Shown piece by piece: positions 26,459 to 35,716 of a stretch of DNA of 64,000 nt (positions within the stretch are counted from its first letter, which is position 1; the number at the start of each line of letters is the position of its first letter). Origin of the DNA: Winogradskyella helgolandensis. Lineage in GTDB: Bacteria; Bacteroidota; Bacteroidia; Flavobacteriales; Flavobacteriaceae. The notes beneath the pieces were generated by a model. It saw only the letters and a program-made list of their open reading frames with translations, did no database searches and was not told the DNA's origin. The stretch spans positions 2,801,001 to 2,865,000 of the forward strand of contig NZ_JABFHO010000001.1 of the NCBI RefSeq assembly GCF_013404085.1, read 5' to 3'. Position numbers and translations under genes: made by a program.

Positions 26459-27671
26459 ACTATTCATTGGTTTTCTTATTGGTTGTTCTACCTTTTGCAC
26501 AGCGCAGATGGCAACTTATAACTATAAAAGAACTTTAGATGATGTAACTGATGAGTGGCACAAACTCACGTTGCCAGATGCCGTATTTGGAAAGGTGAAA
26601 TCTGATTTGTCAGATCTTCGGATTTATGGAACAACGGTAAATGATACCGTTGAAGCACCATATTTATTAAAGATTTTTTCTGATAAAATAATTCATAAAA
26701 CGATTCCATTTGATATAATCAACAAATCAAAAGGGAGTAATGGTTATTATTTTACATTTCAGTTGCATTCCGAAGCAACAATCAATCAAATCAATTTAAA
26801 TTTTAAAGAGCAAAATTTTGATTGGAAAATTGAACTTCAGGGTAGTCAGGACCAACAAGAATGGTTTACATTACTTGAGGATTACCGAATTCTATCAATT
26901 AAAAACGAAACAACCGATTATAAATTCACAAAACTTGTTTTTCCTGATGCTAAATACAGTTTTTTTAGGCTTATAGTGAAACACAACGAGCAACCAGAAT
27001 TGGTGTCTGCGCAATTAGCTGAACATGAAATTTCAGGTGGAAGTTTTATTGAACATCATATCAAAAAGTTTGAGACTAATGATGTTAAGAAAATTAAAAC
27101 CACGGAAATTAATTTAGAGTTAGACCAACCCGTTTCGATAAGTCAAATACAAATTGACGTGAGTAACACGTTTGATTATTACAGACCACTAAAAATCGAG
27201 TACCGGAATGATAGTGTTAAAACAGAAAAAGGATGGAATTACTATTATAAAACCATAACAAATGGCACCTTAAATTCGCTTGAAGCGAATAGTTTTAATT
27301 TTGATAACACCATTGCAAAGCACTTAAAGTTAATTATTTACAATAGTGATAATCAACCGTTGTCTATTGGTAAGGTTTCTATAAAAGGTTATGAACATCA
27401 GTTAATTGCTAGGTTTACTGAGCCTGCAGATTATATGTTGGTTTATGGGAATTCTTCCGTTAGAAAACCAAATTATGATATTGCTAAATTTACCAGTAAA
27501 ATTCCAAATTCTTTGGATGCTTTAAGTATTGGAAACGAGGAAATTATTGAGAAACTAGAACAGCCAAAAGTGAAACCGCTATTTGAAAATAGCTATTGGC
27601 TTTGGGGTGTAATTGGTGTCGTTATTTTAATTCTTGGAGGCTTTACTTTGGGGATGATGAGGAAGAGTTAG
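26442..27671 (+). CDS. DUF3999 family membrane-anchored periplasmic protein
   Basis: A 409-residue protein with an N-terminal signal peptide (cleavage probably after STFCTAQ, about residue 22), a long beta-rich periplasmic region with two similar carbohydrate-binding-like halves (about 30-200 and 205-340), and one C-terminal membrane helix (WLWGVIGVVILILGGFTLG, about 385-403) with a short basic tail. It resembles DUF3999, normally encoded beside DUF2339. The two likely form a complex. Function unknown. Confidence 0.78.
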   Translation: MTLTTRLFIGFLIGCSTFCTAQMATYNYKRTLDDVTDEWHKLTLPDAVFGKVKSDLSDLRIYGTTVNDTVEAPYLLKIFSDKIIHKTIPFDIINKSKGSNGYYFTFQLHSEATINQINLNFKEQNFDWKIELQGSQDQQEWFTLLEDYRILSIKNETTDYKFTKLVFPDAKYSFFRLIVKHNEQPELVSAQLAEHEISGGSFIEHHIKKFETNDVKKIKTTEINLELDQPVSISQIQIDVSNTFDYYRPLKIEYRNDSVKTEKGWNYYYKTITNGTLNSLEANSFNFDNTIAKHLKLIIYNSDNQPLSIGKVSIKGYEHQLIARFTEPADYMLVYGNSSVRKPNYDIAKFTSKIPNSLDALSIGNEEIIEKLEQPKVKPLFENSYWLWGVIGVVILILGGFTLGMMRKS

Positions 27672-27677
27672 GGTTTG

Positions 27678-28094
27678 TTATTTATTAAGTTTATCAAAGT
27701 ATTTAGTTCTATAAAATTTGTTTACATCTCTACTAATAGTGTCCTGATTATATTTTGTAATATAATATTCAAAATCAGATTCTGTTGTTTTAAAAAGTGA
27801 ATCTCCTATGTTTAACTTATTATGAATAAAAAAAGGAATTTCTTTATTCCATTTATTATCTATCCTAATAGTTCTCGTTCTACCGTTATTTGTATTTAAA
27901 AATAAATTCGTAATTTTTCCTGAGTAGTATGAGTTGTGTATGCTTTTGTATTTTTTTTCCAGAAAACTCAATGAATTATTTTGAATTAATGAAATGGTTA
28001 TAATTATTATGAGTATTGGAATAAAAACTAAAGCTAAAGCCCTCTTTATTGATTTCTCTTGCTTTATTAATTCAGTTTCATTTTTCGGACTCAT
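27678..28094 (-). CDS. Single-span membrane protein, hypothetical
   Basis: A 138-residue protein with a charged N-terminus, one membrane helix (about 20-41, ALVFIPILIIIITISLI) and a C-terminal domain of about 95 residues with repeated aromatic/basic residues. No family recognised. It lies 22 bases after the LolD-like gene on the same strand and may be co-transcribed. It ends six bases from the convergent DUF3999 gene, with no hairpin between them. Confidence 0.6.
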   Translation of the reverse strand: MSPKNETELIKQEKSIKRALALVFIPILIIIITISLIQNNSLSFLEKKYKSIHNSYYSGKITNLFLNTNNGRTRTIRIDNKWNKEIPFFIHNKLNIGDSLFKTTESDFEYYITKYNQDTISRDVNKFYRTKYFDKLNK

Positions 28095-28115
28095 TAATTA
28101 TAACACTAAAAAATA

Positions 28116-28790
28116 TTAATCTACAATCTTCCCATCAACCATTGTTAACTTTCGGTCTGCCATAGCAGCTAATTCTTGGTTATGCGTAACGATGACAAAG
28201 GTCTGATTAAACTCATCCCTTAATTTAAAGAATAAGTTGTGTAATTGATCTGCCGATTCGCTATCTAAATTTCCAGACGGTTCATCAGCAAAAATAATAT
28301 TTGGATTGTTTATTAAAGCTCTTGCGACAGCAACACGTTGTTGTTCGCCTCCAGACATGCTATTAGGTTTATGATGGATGCGTTCACTTAAACCTAAATA
28401 ATCTAGTAATTCTTTTGCGCGTTTTTCGGCATCAGCTTTTGGTGTGTTGTGAATAAAAGCAGGAATGCAGACGTTTTCTAAAGCCGTAAATTCTGGTAAC
28501 AACTGATGAAACTGAAATATAAAACCAATATTCTTATTTCTAAACTTTGCTAAAGCTTTATCATTTAAAGTTTTAATGGATTGATCGTTTATAATTAATT
28601 CAGTGTCTGACTTATAATCGGGTTTGTCTAAGGTTCCTAAAATTTGAAGTAGGGTGGTTTTACCAGCACCAGAAGCTCCAACGATAGAAATAATTTCACC
28701 TTCTAAAATGGTTAAGTCAACACCTTTTAAGACTTGAAGATCTTTATAGGCTTTCTTAATTTGCTTTGCGGAAATAACAGTTTTACTCAT
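28116..28790 (-). CDS. LolD-like ABC transporter ATP-binding protein
   Basis: A 224-residue ATPase with Walker [10 protein letters not shown] (about 37-45), the Q loop in [18 protein letters not shown], signature [15 protein letters not shown] (about 141-155), Walker [14 protein letters not shown], and the H-loop His in VIVTHNQEL. It is most like LolD/MacB-type ATPases that drive FtsX-like permeases in lipoprotein release or efflux. No permease gene is nearby, so its partner must be elsewhere. LolD is the likeliest identity but is not proven. Confidence 0.85.
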   Translation of the reverse strand: MSKTVISAKQIKKAYKDLQVLKGVDLTILEGEIISIVGASGAGKTTLLQILGTLDKPDYKSDTELIINDQSIKTLNDKALAKFRNKNIGFIFQFHQLLPEFTALENVCIPAFIHNTPKADAEKRAKELLDYLGLSERIHHKPNSMSGGEQQRVAVARALINNPNIIFADEPSGNLDSESADQLHNLFFKLRDEFNQTFVIVTHNQELAAMADRKLTMVDGKIVD

Positions 28791-28986
28791 ACGATGTGAA
28801 ATTAATACTTAATGGATTAATGTACAATACTAATAGGTAGATTTATTAATTATAAGAATATGCTTAAATTTACTACGGTCTATAAATTGTCAAACTCGCA
28901 TAAAAATTATTGCTTAAATGCTAAAATGACAGCCGAAATTTATTTGGAATAATAATTGATTCACTTAAAGTAATTAATACACTTAC

Positions 28987-29265
28987 ATGAATAAATACAA
29001 AAAATTAGTATTTGGTCTTCTTTTAGATGCTTTGGGCCTAGTCTCATTTATAATCCCAGGAATCGGTGAGTTCTCAGATATTATTTGGGCACCAATATCG
29101 GGTTGGTTAATGACTAAATTATATAAAGGAAAAGCAGGTAAAGTAGCAGGAGTCATTTCTTTAATAGAGGAAGGATTGCCTGGCTTTGATGTGATACCAA
29201 CATTTACTTTAATGTGGTTTTATACCTATGTTTTTAAAAAGGAGACTATTGAAAATAAAGCATAA
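28987..29265 (+). CDS. Small two-helix membrane protein, hypothetical
   Basis: A 92-residue protein with two hydrophobic stretches (about 8-26 and 66-82) separated by the Gly-rich FSDIIWAPISGWLMTKLYKG. The IIWAPISGW segment recurs in small uncharacterised membrane proteins of Bacteroidota. It has its own promoter region and a strong bidirectional terminator right after its stop. No function assigned. Confidence 0.65.
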   Translation: MNKYKKLVFGLLLDALGLVSFIIPGIGEFSDIIWAPISGWLMTKLYKGKAGKVAGVISLIEEGLPGFDVIPTFTLMWFYTYVFKKETIENKA

Positions 29266-29294
29266 AAAAAGCACTCAAATTGAGTGCTTTTTTT
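29264..29294. terminator. Bidirectional terminator
   Basis: Perfect 14-bp stem AAAAAAAGCACTCA / TGAGTGCTTTTTTT, loop AAT, between the converging genes at 28987-29265 and 29315-29884. Confidence 0.9.
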
Positions 29295-29314
29295 AACTGT
29301 ATTACAAAAAACAA

Positions 29315-29884
29315 TTACTGAACTTCTACAGCAAATGTAACTTGTACATCTGTGCTACCACCAGCATTTGCAGATGTTCCGTCATTAGGTTTTGTTGGTT
29401 CGTGGATCAACTCTATAGTAAGAGAACCAGTTCCAGCATTACCTGTAGTTAGTGTTGTTAGAATGCCTATTGGATTACCGTCAACATCTGAATCATCTTT
29501 TGTAATAGTGATATCTGAGATTGATGGCGTGTAAAAGAACTCATGTTCGTCACCTTCTTCTTGTACTTCTAATGTGATATTATCAGCAGGACTTTCAGTT
29601 TCATTCAATAATTGAATGGTTCCAGTATATGTTGTATTTGCGGTTAATGGACCAGAAATATCATAAGTTCCGTCTGCACCACCTTCACCATCTAAATCTT
29701 GAAACTCTAAAGTCACAAAATCTACTCCGTTAGTAAGCGTGTACTTAACGGTAGTTATAAGTTCTTCTTCATGGTCATGATTATCGTGGTCGTCATCATC
29801 ACTAGAGCAGCTTACAAAAGCGATACTTGACATAAAAAGCACGGCTAATAATTTAATTGTTTTAATTGATTTGATATTTTTCAT
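29315..29884 (-). CDS. His/Asp-rich lipoprotein downstream of a TonB receptor
   Basis: A 189-residue lipoprotein: hydrophobic leader, lipobox VSC with Cys26, then a linker DDDDHDNHDHEEE (about 29-41) dense in metal-liganding residues. The rest is a beta-rich domain with an acidic composition. It is the last gene of a leftward operon 17 bases after the TonB receptor. With the His-rich small protein in the same operon this suggests a surface lipoprotein partner for uptake of a divalent metal such as zinc or copper. The metal is not determined by the sequence. Confidence 0.75.
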   Translation of the reverse strand: MKNIKSIKTIKLLAVLFMSSIAFVSCSSDDDDHDNHDHEEELITTVKYTLTNGVDFVTLEFQDLDGEGGADGTYDISGPLTANTTYTGTIQLLNETESPADNITLEVQEEGDEHEFFYTPSISDITITKDDSDVDGNPIGILTTLTTGNAGTGSLTIELIHEPTKPNDGTSANAGGSTDVQVTFAVEVQ

Positions 29885-29901
29885 AATTTTAATTTTTTGT
29901 A

Positions 29902-32301
29902 TTAATAATTGATTTTTATTTTTAAGTTAATATTTCTGCCTAATTCTTCAGAGAAATAACGTTGCCTATTTAAATACTCATTGTAATTCGTATTAAATAA
30001 ATTTTCGATATTAAGTTCTAGTTTCAATGATCCGGTTTTAAATGCTTTAAAACTAACGGTGCTATTAAAACTCAATAGAGAATAAGCAGCAGGTGTAGAG
30101 CTAATGTCTACATATACATCCTCTTGTAATACAGGATCGAATGTATAAAAGTTGTAATCTGGATATTTGTTTTGTTGTAATACAGTTTTGTGAGTTAAAC
30201 TAATTGATAATTGGTTCAATTCATTATTATAATAGGATATACTATTTGTAAAATTTGTTGAAGGCATATGAATGAGTGGTATGTCTTCTGAAAGGTTATC
30301 ACCTTTTAAAAGGCTCAAATTGCCTTTGTAATTAAATCTATTGGTGATTTTTTTATTGATATCAATATCAACACCAAATATTTGTGCGTTAATCTGATTG
30401 TATTCCCAAACCGGAAATGCACCTCTTATTGTAGTGGTTATACCAACAGGAATAAGTTGGATATAATCATTAATGGATTTAAAATAAGGACTAATTGAAA
30501 ATCCAAAATCTTGATTATTATGCTCAAAAGACACGGCAAATTTATTAGCAACCTCTTTGTTTAACGTTAATAATCCGGTTTCAATTCTTGCGGCACTATG
30601 ATGCAAACCATCGCTGAACAATTCTGAAGGATTAGGGACTCGGGTTGCTAAACCATAATTAACAAATAACGATAGGTCATTATTAAATTGCTTTGAATAC
30701 CCTAAGTTAGCAGAAATGTTATGAAATGTAAATTCAGGACGTGTTAAAATCTTAGAATTATCGATGTCATTAGTTTCAAACTGTGGAAATAATTCATCGT
30801 AGTTATACGTGTCATTCCAATCTGTTAGATTGTACCGCTTTTCAGCTTCAATTCTCGTATAATCATAACGTGCTCCAGCACTTATTTCAGAAGAGTCATT
30901 TAAATCATAATTTCCTATAAGATAAACACTCGCGTCATACTTATCAAAATCTGGAATTAAAGGACTTACACCTGTACCCGAAACGGCATCGTTTTGCTGA
31001 TAACGAACCAATACACCTGCATCTAGTTTTAAATTTTCTATATAATCTATTAACAAATTAGATTGTAAAGAATTTGTAAATAATCTAAGATCTATAACAG
31101 GCGTGTCTGCTAAATCACCTCTTCTTAAATCGAATTCTTTTCGTCTATTAATTTGCATATCGTACTGAACGGTTAGCTTTCCTAGATTTTTAAACCGTTT
31201 ATAGGCTTCAATCTTAGCTAAATGATGCAAAATATTTTGTTTAGGATAATCTATAGTATATGAGAAATCTTCAATGACACGAGGTTCTCTACTATTTATG
31301 GCAGCAACCAAATCTCCGACATTACCAATATGTGATGCTTGTAAAATAGCAAACTCATTACTCACAACGCTATAGTAGGCGTCAAACCCTTTTTCAAAAG
31401 TTCTATAACCAACTCTAGCAGAAGCGTTGAGATTTTTTAAACCGCTATTGGTTAAATAATAATCAGGTGCTTTAAAATCTCCAAATTGTTTGTAGCTTGT
31501 TTGGATTCTACCATAAAACCCAGATTTATAGGTTTTAATAAGTTCAGAATTAATATTACCACCACGTCCATTTGAATTTAACGATAACATAGTGCTACCA
31601 AATAAACTATCTTGAGCCACATAGCGTTTAGGCTGTATAAGAATTAATCCTCCAATAGCATCACTTCCATATTTTAAAGTATTTGCTCCCTTAATGACTT
31701 CGACCTTGTTGCTCGCATTAATATCAATATTTGGTGCGTGTTCGTCTCCCCATTCTTGGTCGAACATACGCACATTGTTATTAATGATTAACAAACGACT
31801 ACTATGCAAACCGTGAATCATTGGTTTTACAATCGTATTTCCTGTATTTAATGACGATACGCCACTCACAGAATTTAGCGCATCACCTAATGATTTATCG
31901 GTGTATTTTTCTAAGTCAGCTTTATTTAAAGATTGCTCAATGCTAGTACCTTCTGTTTTTAAGTGAGAACTTACCACAACTTCATTGAGTTCTTCTAAAT
32001 GATGCTCTAAGGAAATAACTTTAAAAACGTCATTTTCAATTGTGTACGAGACTGTTTTTGTTTCGCATCCAATATGAGATATCGTCAATGTTAAGGTGCC
32101 AGTACATAAATTTTCAATTTTGAATTTCCCATCAAAATCTGAAATTAAATACTTATCACTTTCTATAATGTGAACAGTAGCAGATTCTATTGGTGTTCCG
32201 TCATGAAAATCTTTGATTTCGCCTAAAAAAATATAATTGCAATTTTGACTGTAGCTAAAGCTAGAAATAGCTATAACTAAGCAAATAATTAATCGTTTCA
32301 T
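29902..32301 (-). CDS. TonB-dependent outer-membrane receptor, metal-type
   Basis: A 799-residue receptor with a signal peptide (about 1-18), a carboxypeptidase-regulatory-like domain (about 22-100), a plug (about 105-225) and a C-terminal 22-strand barrel ending in an aromatic-rich strand (NINLKIKINY). The plug segment HGLHSSRLLIINNNVR followed by DQEWGDEHAPNID resembles that of ZnuD-like and other metal receptors rather than siderophore or SusC receptors. There is no SusD partner. The operon companions are His-rich, supporting metal import. No fixed -7 box was seen directly upstream. The promoter is probably at 33190. Confidence 0.9.
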   Translation of the reverse strand: MKRLIICLVIAISSFSYSQNCNYIFLGEIKDFHDGTPIESATVHIIESDKYLISDFDGKFKIENLCTGTLTLTISHIGCETKTVSYTIENDVFKVISLEHHLEELNEVVVSSHLKTEGTSIEQSLNKADLEKYTDKSLGDALNSVSGVSSLNTGNTIVKPMIHGLHSSRLLIINNNVRMFDQEWGDEHAPNIDINASNKVEVIKGANTLKYGSDAIGGLILIQPKRYVAQDSLFGSTMLSLNSNGRGGNINSELIKTYKSGFYGRIQTSYKQFGDFKAPDYYLTNSGLKNLNASARVGYRTFEKGFDAYYSVVSNEFAILQASHIGNVGDLVAAINSREPRVIEDFSYTIDYPKQNILHHLAKIEAYKRFKNLGKLTVQYDMQINRRKEFDLRRGDLADTPVIDLRLFTNSLQSNLLIDYIENLKLDAGVLVRYQQNDAVSGTGVSPLIPDFDKYDASVYLIGNYDLNDSSEISAGARYDYTRIEAEKRYNLTDWNDTYNYDELFPQFETNDIDNSKILTRPEFTFHNISANLGYSKQFNNDLSLFVNYGLATRVPNPSELFSDGLHHSAARIETGLLTLNKEVANKFAVSFEHNNQDFGFSISPYFKSINDYIQLIPVGITTTIRGAFPVWEYNQINAQIFGVDIDINKKITNRFNYKGNLSLLKGDNLSEDIPLIHMPSTNFTNSISYYNNELNQLSISLTHKTVLQQNKYPDYNFYTFDPVLQEDVYVDISSTPAAYSLLSFNSTVSFKAFKTGSLKLELNIENLFNTNYNEYLNRQRYFSEELGRNINLKIKINY

Positions 32302-32338
32302 TCAAATAGATTTATTAGAGTATTAGAAATTTATAATT

Positions 32339-32680
32339 CTAACTAACCGAAGGAGGTCCTCTAACAAAGCCTATTGAATGCTGATAATTTTTTAAAGAAA
32401 TATAATATGAAGGCAGCTGCGTAACAGCTGTTTTTGTTAAAGCTAATTCATAGTTGTTAAAAACTATAAATAGATTATTGGAGAGTTTGAATTTATAAAA
32501 ATTACATTCAATATCAGCATCATGAAAATGTGTATCTGAAGACTTGTCGTTTTCGCAAACTTCATGAGTGTGATGTGAAAATACATGATTCAATTTAACA
32601 GCAGAAGGTAACAACACAGCTAGCACTAGCATAATTGCTAATGTTCTAAATAGTGATGTTATTGCGGTTTTAAAATTCAA
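32339..32680 (-). CDS. Small secreted His-rich protein
   Basis: A 113-residue protein with an N-terminal hydrophobic segment (about 10-27) and then a cluster of metal ligands: HHTHEVCEND and THFHDADIEC within about 30 residues, i.e. six His and two Cys. It ends with a short FVRGPPS tail that I have seen in other Bacteroidota proteins of this kind near metal receptors. It overlaps the preceding gene by four bases (ATGA). Likely a periplasmic or membrane-attached metal binder. Function inferred from composition and place. Confidence 0.65.
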   Translation of the reverse strand: MNFKTAITSLFRTLAIMLVLAVLLPSAVKLNHVFSHHTHEVCENDKSSDTHFHDADIECNFYKFKLSNNLFIVFNNYELALTKTAVTQLPSYYISLKNYQHSIGFVRGPPSVS

Positions 32681-33171
32681 TCTAAAAAACGTTTTAATCC
32701 AAATCTACTTAACATTTTCTTTTCAAATTCCCAGAAAAACTTGAATTGCCCAAAAAGCCATCCAAAGGAAACTAAAAGAATCTGATAGAAAATAAGCCCA
32801 ATGATAATGAATAAAAACCAGTAAAGAATAGGGTTTAAGTTTTCTTTAGTAATTCCTATGAGTTTTATAATCGGTCTGCCAACAAATAAAGATGATGTCC
32901 CTGTAAATGCAAACACCATAAAAACCCGAATCATTTCCCATTTATAATCGAGAACCCATTTCTTTTCGAGTTTTTTGAATATGAATAAGGTTAACTTTAA
33001 TAAAAGATAAAAGACAACTATTGATTCTATGATTTTTAAAACCAAATTATAATCTGGAAATATAGCATTCGATATTTTAAAAGCCGAATATCCTAAAATA
33101 AGCAAACCAAAAAAGGGAAATAACAACTGCCAATTGTGTTGAATTTCCCACTGTTTTTTAAATTTTTCCAT
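32677..33171 (-). CDS. Small membrane protein (DUF6787-like), first gene of the metal operon
   Basis: A 164-residue protein with hydrophobic segments at about 15-32, 41-60, 82-102 and 112-132, and a charged amphipathic C-terminus ending in LSRFGLKRFLD. The beginning MEKFKKQWEIQHNWQLLFP with the paired W is a feature I associate with DUF6787, but that is memory, not a search. It is the promoter-proximal gene of the leftward operon running to 29315. Function unknown. Confidence 0.6.
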   Translation of the reverse strand: MEKFKKQWEIQHNWQLLFPFFGLLILGYSAFKISNAIFPDYNLVLKIIESIVVFYLLLKLTLFIFKKLEKKWVLDYKWEMIRVFMVFAFTGTSSLFVGRPIIKLIGITKENLNPILYWFLFIIIGLIFYQILLVSFGWLFGQFKFFWEFEKKMLSRFGLKRFLD

Positions 33172-33189
33172 AGCACGTTTTCAGTGCTG

Positions 33190-33197
33190 CAAATTTA
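33190..33197 (-). promoter_or_regulatory. -7 promoter element of the metal-receptor operon
   Basis: Leftward strand TAAATTTG, exact TANNTTTG, ending 18 bases before the ATG at 33171. No TTG at a standard spacing upstream, so it may need an activator or be repressed. Confidence 0.45.
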
Positions 33198-33220
33198 ATA
33201 AATTAAGATGTCTTTCTATA

Positions 33221-33664
33221 CTAAATTCTAGGAGCAAAAGAAGATAGGCGTTGGTTGTATGTTATTTGAAAATAGAGAAAGTAATTGTATAGTTTATAAT
33301 TTACCTCATACCCATAATCTGTACGCGTGTCATAATCTATTCTAACTTCATATAGATTAGGGTCATACGACTGCGGTTGTAAGTTTCTCTGGTTCCAGGC
33401 TTGCACTAAAATAGCATTCCGAGACTCTAACCATTGCTGAGAATGATAGCCTTCTGGTCTTGCAGTACTTAGTAACCATGAATTAAATCCAGGTTCTATA
33501 ATTATGATTTCATAATCGTTTTCATCGCTACTAATAGAAACAGTGTCACTTTGTACTAAGCTGTGCTTGTTTTCATTATTGATGACTGGATTGGTGTTGT
33601 AAGATTTACAACTAGCAATTAGAATTAGGACAATAATAAATGGGATAATTTTTTTCATATTCAT
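33221..33664 (-). CDS. DUF6146-like lipoprotein
   Basis: A 147-residue lipoprotein: lipobox IASC with Cys19, a spacer with Ser/Asp, and a compact C-terminal domain (about 50-145) with FNSWLLSTARPEGYHSQQWLESRN and YEVRIDYDTRTDYGYEVNYKLYNYFLYF. This conserved block matches the Bacteroidota family DUF6146 as I remember it. No function known. It has no cysteine besides the lipid anchor. It precedes the metal operon on the same strand, but a -7 box lies between, so it is likely separate. Confidence 0.65.
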   Translation of the reverse strand: MNMKKIIPFIIVLILIASCKSYNTNPVINNENKHSLVQSDTVSISSDENDYEIIIIEPGFNSWLLSTARPEGYHSQQWLESRNAILVQAWNQRNLQPQSYDPNLYEVRIDYDTRTDYGYEVNYKLYNYFLYFQITYNQRLSSFAPRI

Positions 33665-33825
33665 AATAATTAAAGGTATTAAAAAAATGTTTGAGTGATT
33701 AATGTTTTACTTCATTTTAACACTACAAATCAACATGATATTAAAGAGAATTACAATTACCAATATGTAAACTATGGGTTTCAATGCGTGAAACTACGGT
33801 TTTTAAAAGGCTAAATTTTTAGTAA

Positions 33826-33856
33826 CAAAAAAAGCAGCTCGTTAGAACTGCTTTTG
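33826..33856 (-). terminator. Terminator for the DUF937 gene
   Basis: Leftward strand AAAAGCAG / CTGCTTTT (33855-33848 with 33837-33830) with a T-run, 23 bases after the stop. Confidence 0.75.
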
Positions 33857-33878
33857 TATATAATAAGGATGGGAACTA

Positions 33879-34517
33879 TTATTTTCCGAATATACCTCCT
33901 AAAAGACCACCAATACCTCCTGAGCTTTTGTTGTCGCCACCTAAAACCATACCAGCGACATCATCGATAACGCTACCGTCACCATCGGCATCCAATATTT
34001 TTTCTAAAAAGCTTTGTTCATTAGCAGTATCATTACCGCCTAATAAACCACCTAAAAGACCACTTATGTCAGACTGAGAACTTGCATTACTTTGGCTCGC
34101 TTGTTTTCCTAAAACACCCATTAAAATTGGAGCTGCTACTTTTAAAATATTAGCGACTGAACCAGCATCTAAACCAGATTTTTGACCAATAACTTGTTCT
34201 ACACCTTGTTGCTTACTACCTAATACATGGCTAAGGATTTTAGCTCCATCATCTTTTACGTTATCATCAACGCCACCACCAAATAAACCGCCAAGGTTAT
34301 CTAAGATACTTCCGTCATGCTTGCTGCTTAAAGCGCTCATAAGTCCTGCTGCTCCTTCTGGGGTAGAAGCATTACGCTCCATTGCTTTCATAAGTACAGG
34401 TAACGCCATTGTTAATACGCTACTTGTTTTATCTTGATCTGTTCCTGTAGAACCAGAAACACCACTAATAATTGATTTTCCGATATCACTGTTTAATAAG
34501 TCTAAAATTCCTGCCAT
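33879..34517 (-). CDS. DUF937 domain protein
   Basis: A 212-residue Gly/Ser/Leu-rich protein without a signal peptide. The first 150 residues carry the DUF937 pattern of amphipathic helices (DIGKSIISGVSG, LTMALPVLMKAMERNA, GAAGLMSALSSKHDGSILDNLGGLFGGG), and the C-terminus is a glycine-rich tail (GIGGLLGGIFGK). An Asp-rich stretch DADGDGSVIDD near 175-185 looks like an EF-hand-type loop. Function unknown. It is monocistronic by its own terminator. Confidence 0.85.
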   Translation of the reverse strand: MAGILDLLNSDIGKSIISGVSGSTGTDQDKTSSVLTMALPVLMKAMERNASTPEGAAGLMSALSSKHDGSILDNLGGLFGGGVDDNVKDDGAKILSHVLGSKQQGVEQVIGQKSGLDAGSVANILKVAAPILMGVLGKQASQSNASSQSDISGLLGGLLGGNDTANEQSFLEKILDADGDGSVIDDVAGMVLGGDNKSSGGIGGLLGGIFGK

Positions 34518-34561
34518 TTTGTATATAATTAAGGTTAATAAAATTTAAGCATTTGAAGGTA

Positions 34562-34588
34562 CAAAAAAAGTCCCACGTTAGTAGGACT
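34562..34588 (-). terminator. Probable terminator after serA
   Basis: Leftward strand: AGTCC and GGACT form a short stem with T7 following, 30 bases beyond the serA stop. Short stem, so moderate certainty. Confidence 0.55.
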
Positions 34589-34619
34589 CATTTTATTTGA
34601 TTTGGTCACATTTATAATG

Positions 34620-35570
34620 TTAACCTAAAATAGTTATGATTTGCTCAGCTAATTCAGTACCAATTCTATCTTGTGCTTCATTCGTTGCTGCTCCTGTATG
34701 CGGAGTTAATGATAATGCAGGATTCATTAGTAATTGAATTTCTGGTTGTGGCTCTTTCTCAAAAACATCTAAAGCAGCTCTAGAAACTTTACCGCTTTCT
34801 ATGGCTTTAACAAGAGCAATTTCGTTAACAACTCCACCACGTGCAGCATTAGCGATAATAACACCATCTTTCATTTGTTTGAATTCAGCTTCGTCAATAA
34901 CATAGTCTTTCTGTGCTGGTACGTGAAGTGTTAAAAAATCAGCTTGTTTCAAAACGTCTTCTTTTGAAATGGTTTCAATTTCAAAATTTAATTTCTGACC
35001 ATCAAAGAACTCTAATTCTAAATTCGCTTTTTCTAAAAATGGATCAAAAGCAACAACTTTCATTCCAGCTCCAATTGCCACTTTAGCTGTAGCCTGACCT
35101 ATACGACCAAAACCTAAAACACCTAAAGTTTTACCTTTAAGTTCAGTGCCTTTAGCATAAGCTTTCTTTAAGTTTTTAAATTTAGAATCACCTTCTAATG
35201 GCATATCGCGATTAGAGTTATGTAAATAACGCGCTAAACCATAAAAATGTCCAAATACTAATTCTGCTACTGAATGTGACGATGCAGCAGGCGTATTGAT
35301 AACACTTAAGCCTTTGCCGCGTGCATAATCCACATCAATATTATCCATACCAACTCCACCACGGCCTATAATTTTTAGGCTAGGGCAGTTGTCAATTAAA
35401 TCCTTTCGTACTGTTGTTGCGCTTCTAACTAATAAAACAGAAATGTCATTTTTGTTGATGTAGTTTTCTAATTGTTCTTGTGCAACTGTTGTTGTGATAA
35501 CTTCGTAACCAGCAGCTTCTAATGCATTAATTCCACTTTGAGAAACTCCGTCGTTTGCTAATACTTTCAT
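34620..35570 (-). CDS. serA: D-3-phosphoglycerate dehydrogenase, short form
   Basis: First committed step of serine synthesis: 3-phosphoglycerate to 3-phosphohydroxypyruvate with NAD. The 316 residues carry the D-2-hydroxyacid dehydrogenase plan: NAD-binding GVLGFGRIGQATAKVA (about 150-165), IIGRGGVGMDNIDVD, catalytic Arg in ANAARGGVVNE, Glu in the following helix, and His in SLTPHTGAATN. No ACT or ASB regulatory domain is present, so serine feedback by the E. coli mechanism is not expected. It lies downstream of serC on the same strand, with 146 bases between them. Confidence 0.88.
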   Translation of the reverse strand: MKVLANDGVSQSGINALEAAGYEVITTTVAQEQLENYINKNDISVLLVRSATTVRKDLIDNCPSLKIIGRGGVGMDNIDVDYARGKGLSVINTPAASSHSVAELVFGHFYGLARYLHNSNRDMPLEGDSKFKNLKKAYAKGTELKGKTLGVLGFGRIGQATAKVAIGAGMKVVAFDPFLEKANLELEFFDGQKLNFEIETISKEDVLKQADFLTLHVPAQKDYVIDEAEFKQMKDGVIIANAARGGVVNEIALVKAIESGKVSRAALDVFEKEPQPEIQLLMNPALSLTPHTGAATNEAQDRIGTELAEQIITILG

Positions 35571-35583
35571 TTTCCTATCCCTA

Positions 35584-35604
35584 TCTCTTTCTTAAAGAAA
35601 GAGA
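35584..35604. repeat. Palindrome just upstream of serA
   Basis: Perfect 10-bp inverted repeat TCTCTTTCTT / AAGAAAGAGA around a single A, starting 13 bases before the serA ATG. It could be an operator or an mRNA hairpin covering the ribosome-binding region. No T-run, so not a terminator. Confidence 0.5.
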
Positions 35605-35716
35605 ACTGATTCGGGTAATTTTATAGTTAATATTAAATTTTATTATTTTGTTTTAAAAAACGCTCTTTTTATGATGTCTAGGTGAATACTGAATACTGCC
35701 TACTGACAACTAAAAT

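Noticed and set aside
31140..31148. TTCGTCTAT inside the TonB receptor gene
   Set aside because: The sequence at the 28-base distance is CTTTCCTA, not a -7 box. It is coding and on the wrong strand for a promoter, so taken as a chance match.
35683..35711. Short tandem GAATACT units between serA and serC
   Set aside because: Only two to three degenerate units, a common simple repeat in this phylum, with no evident function.
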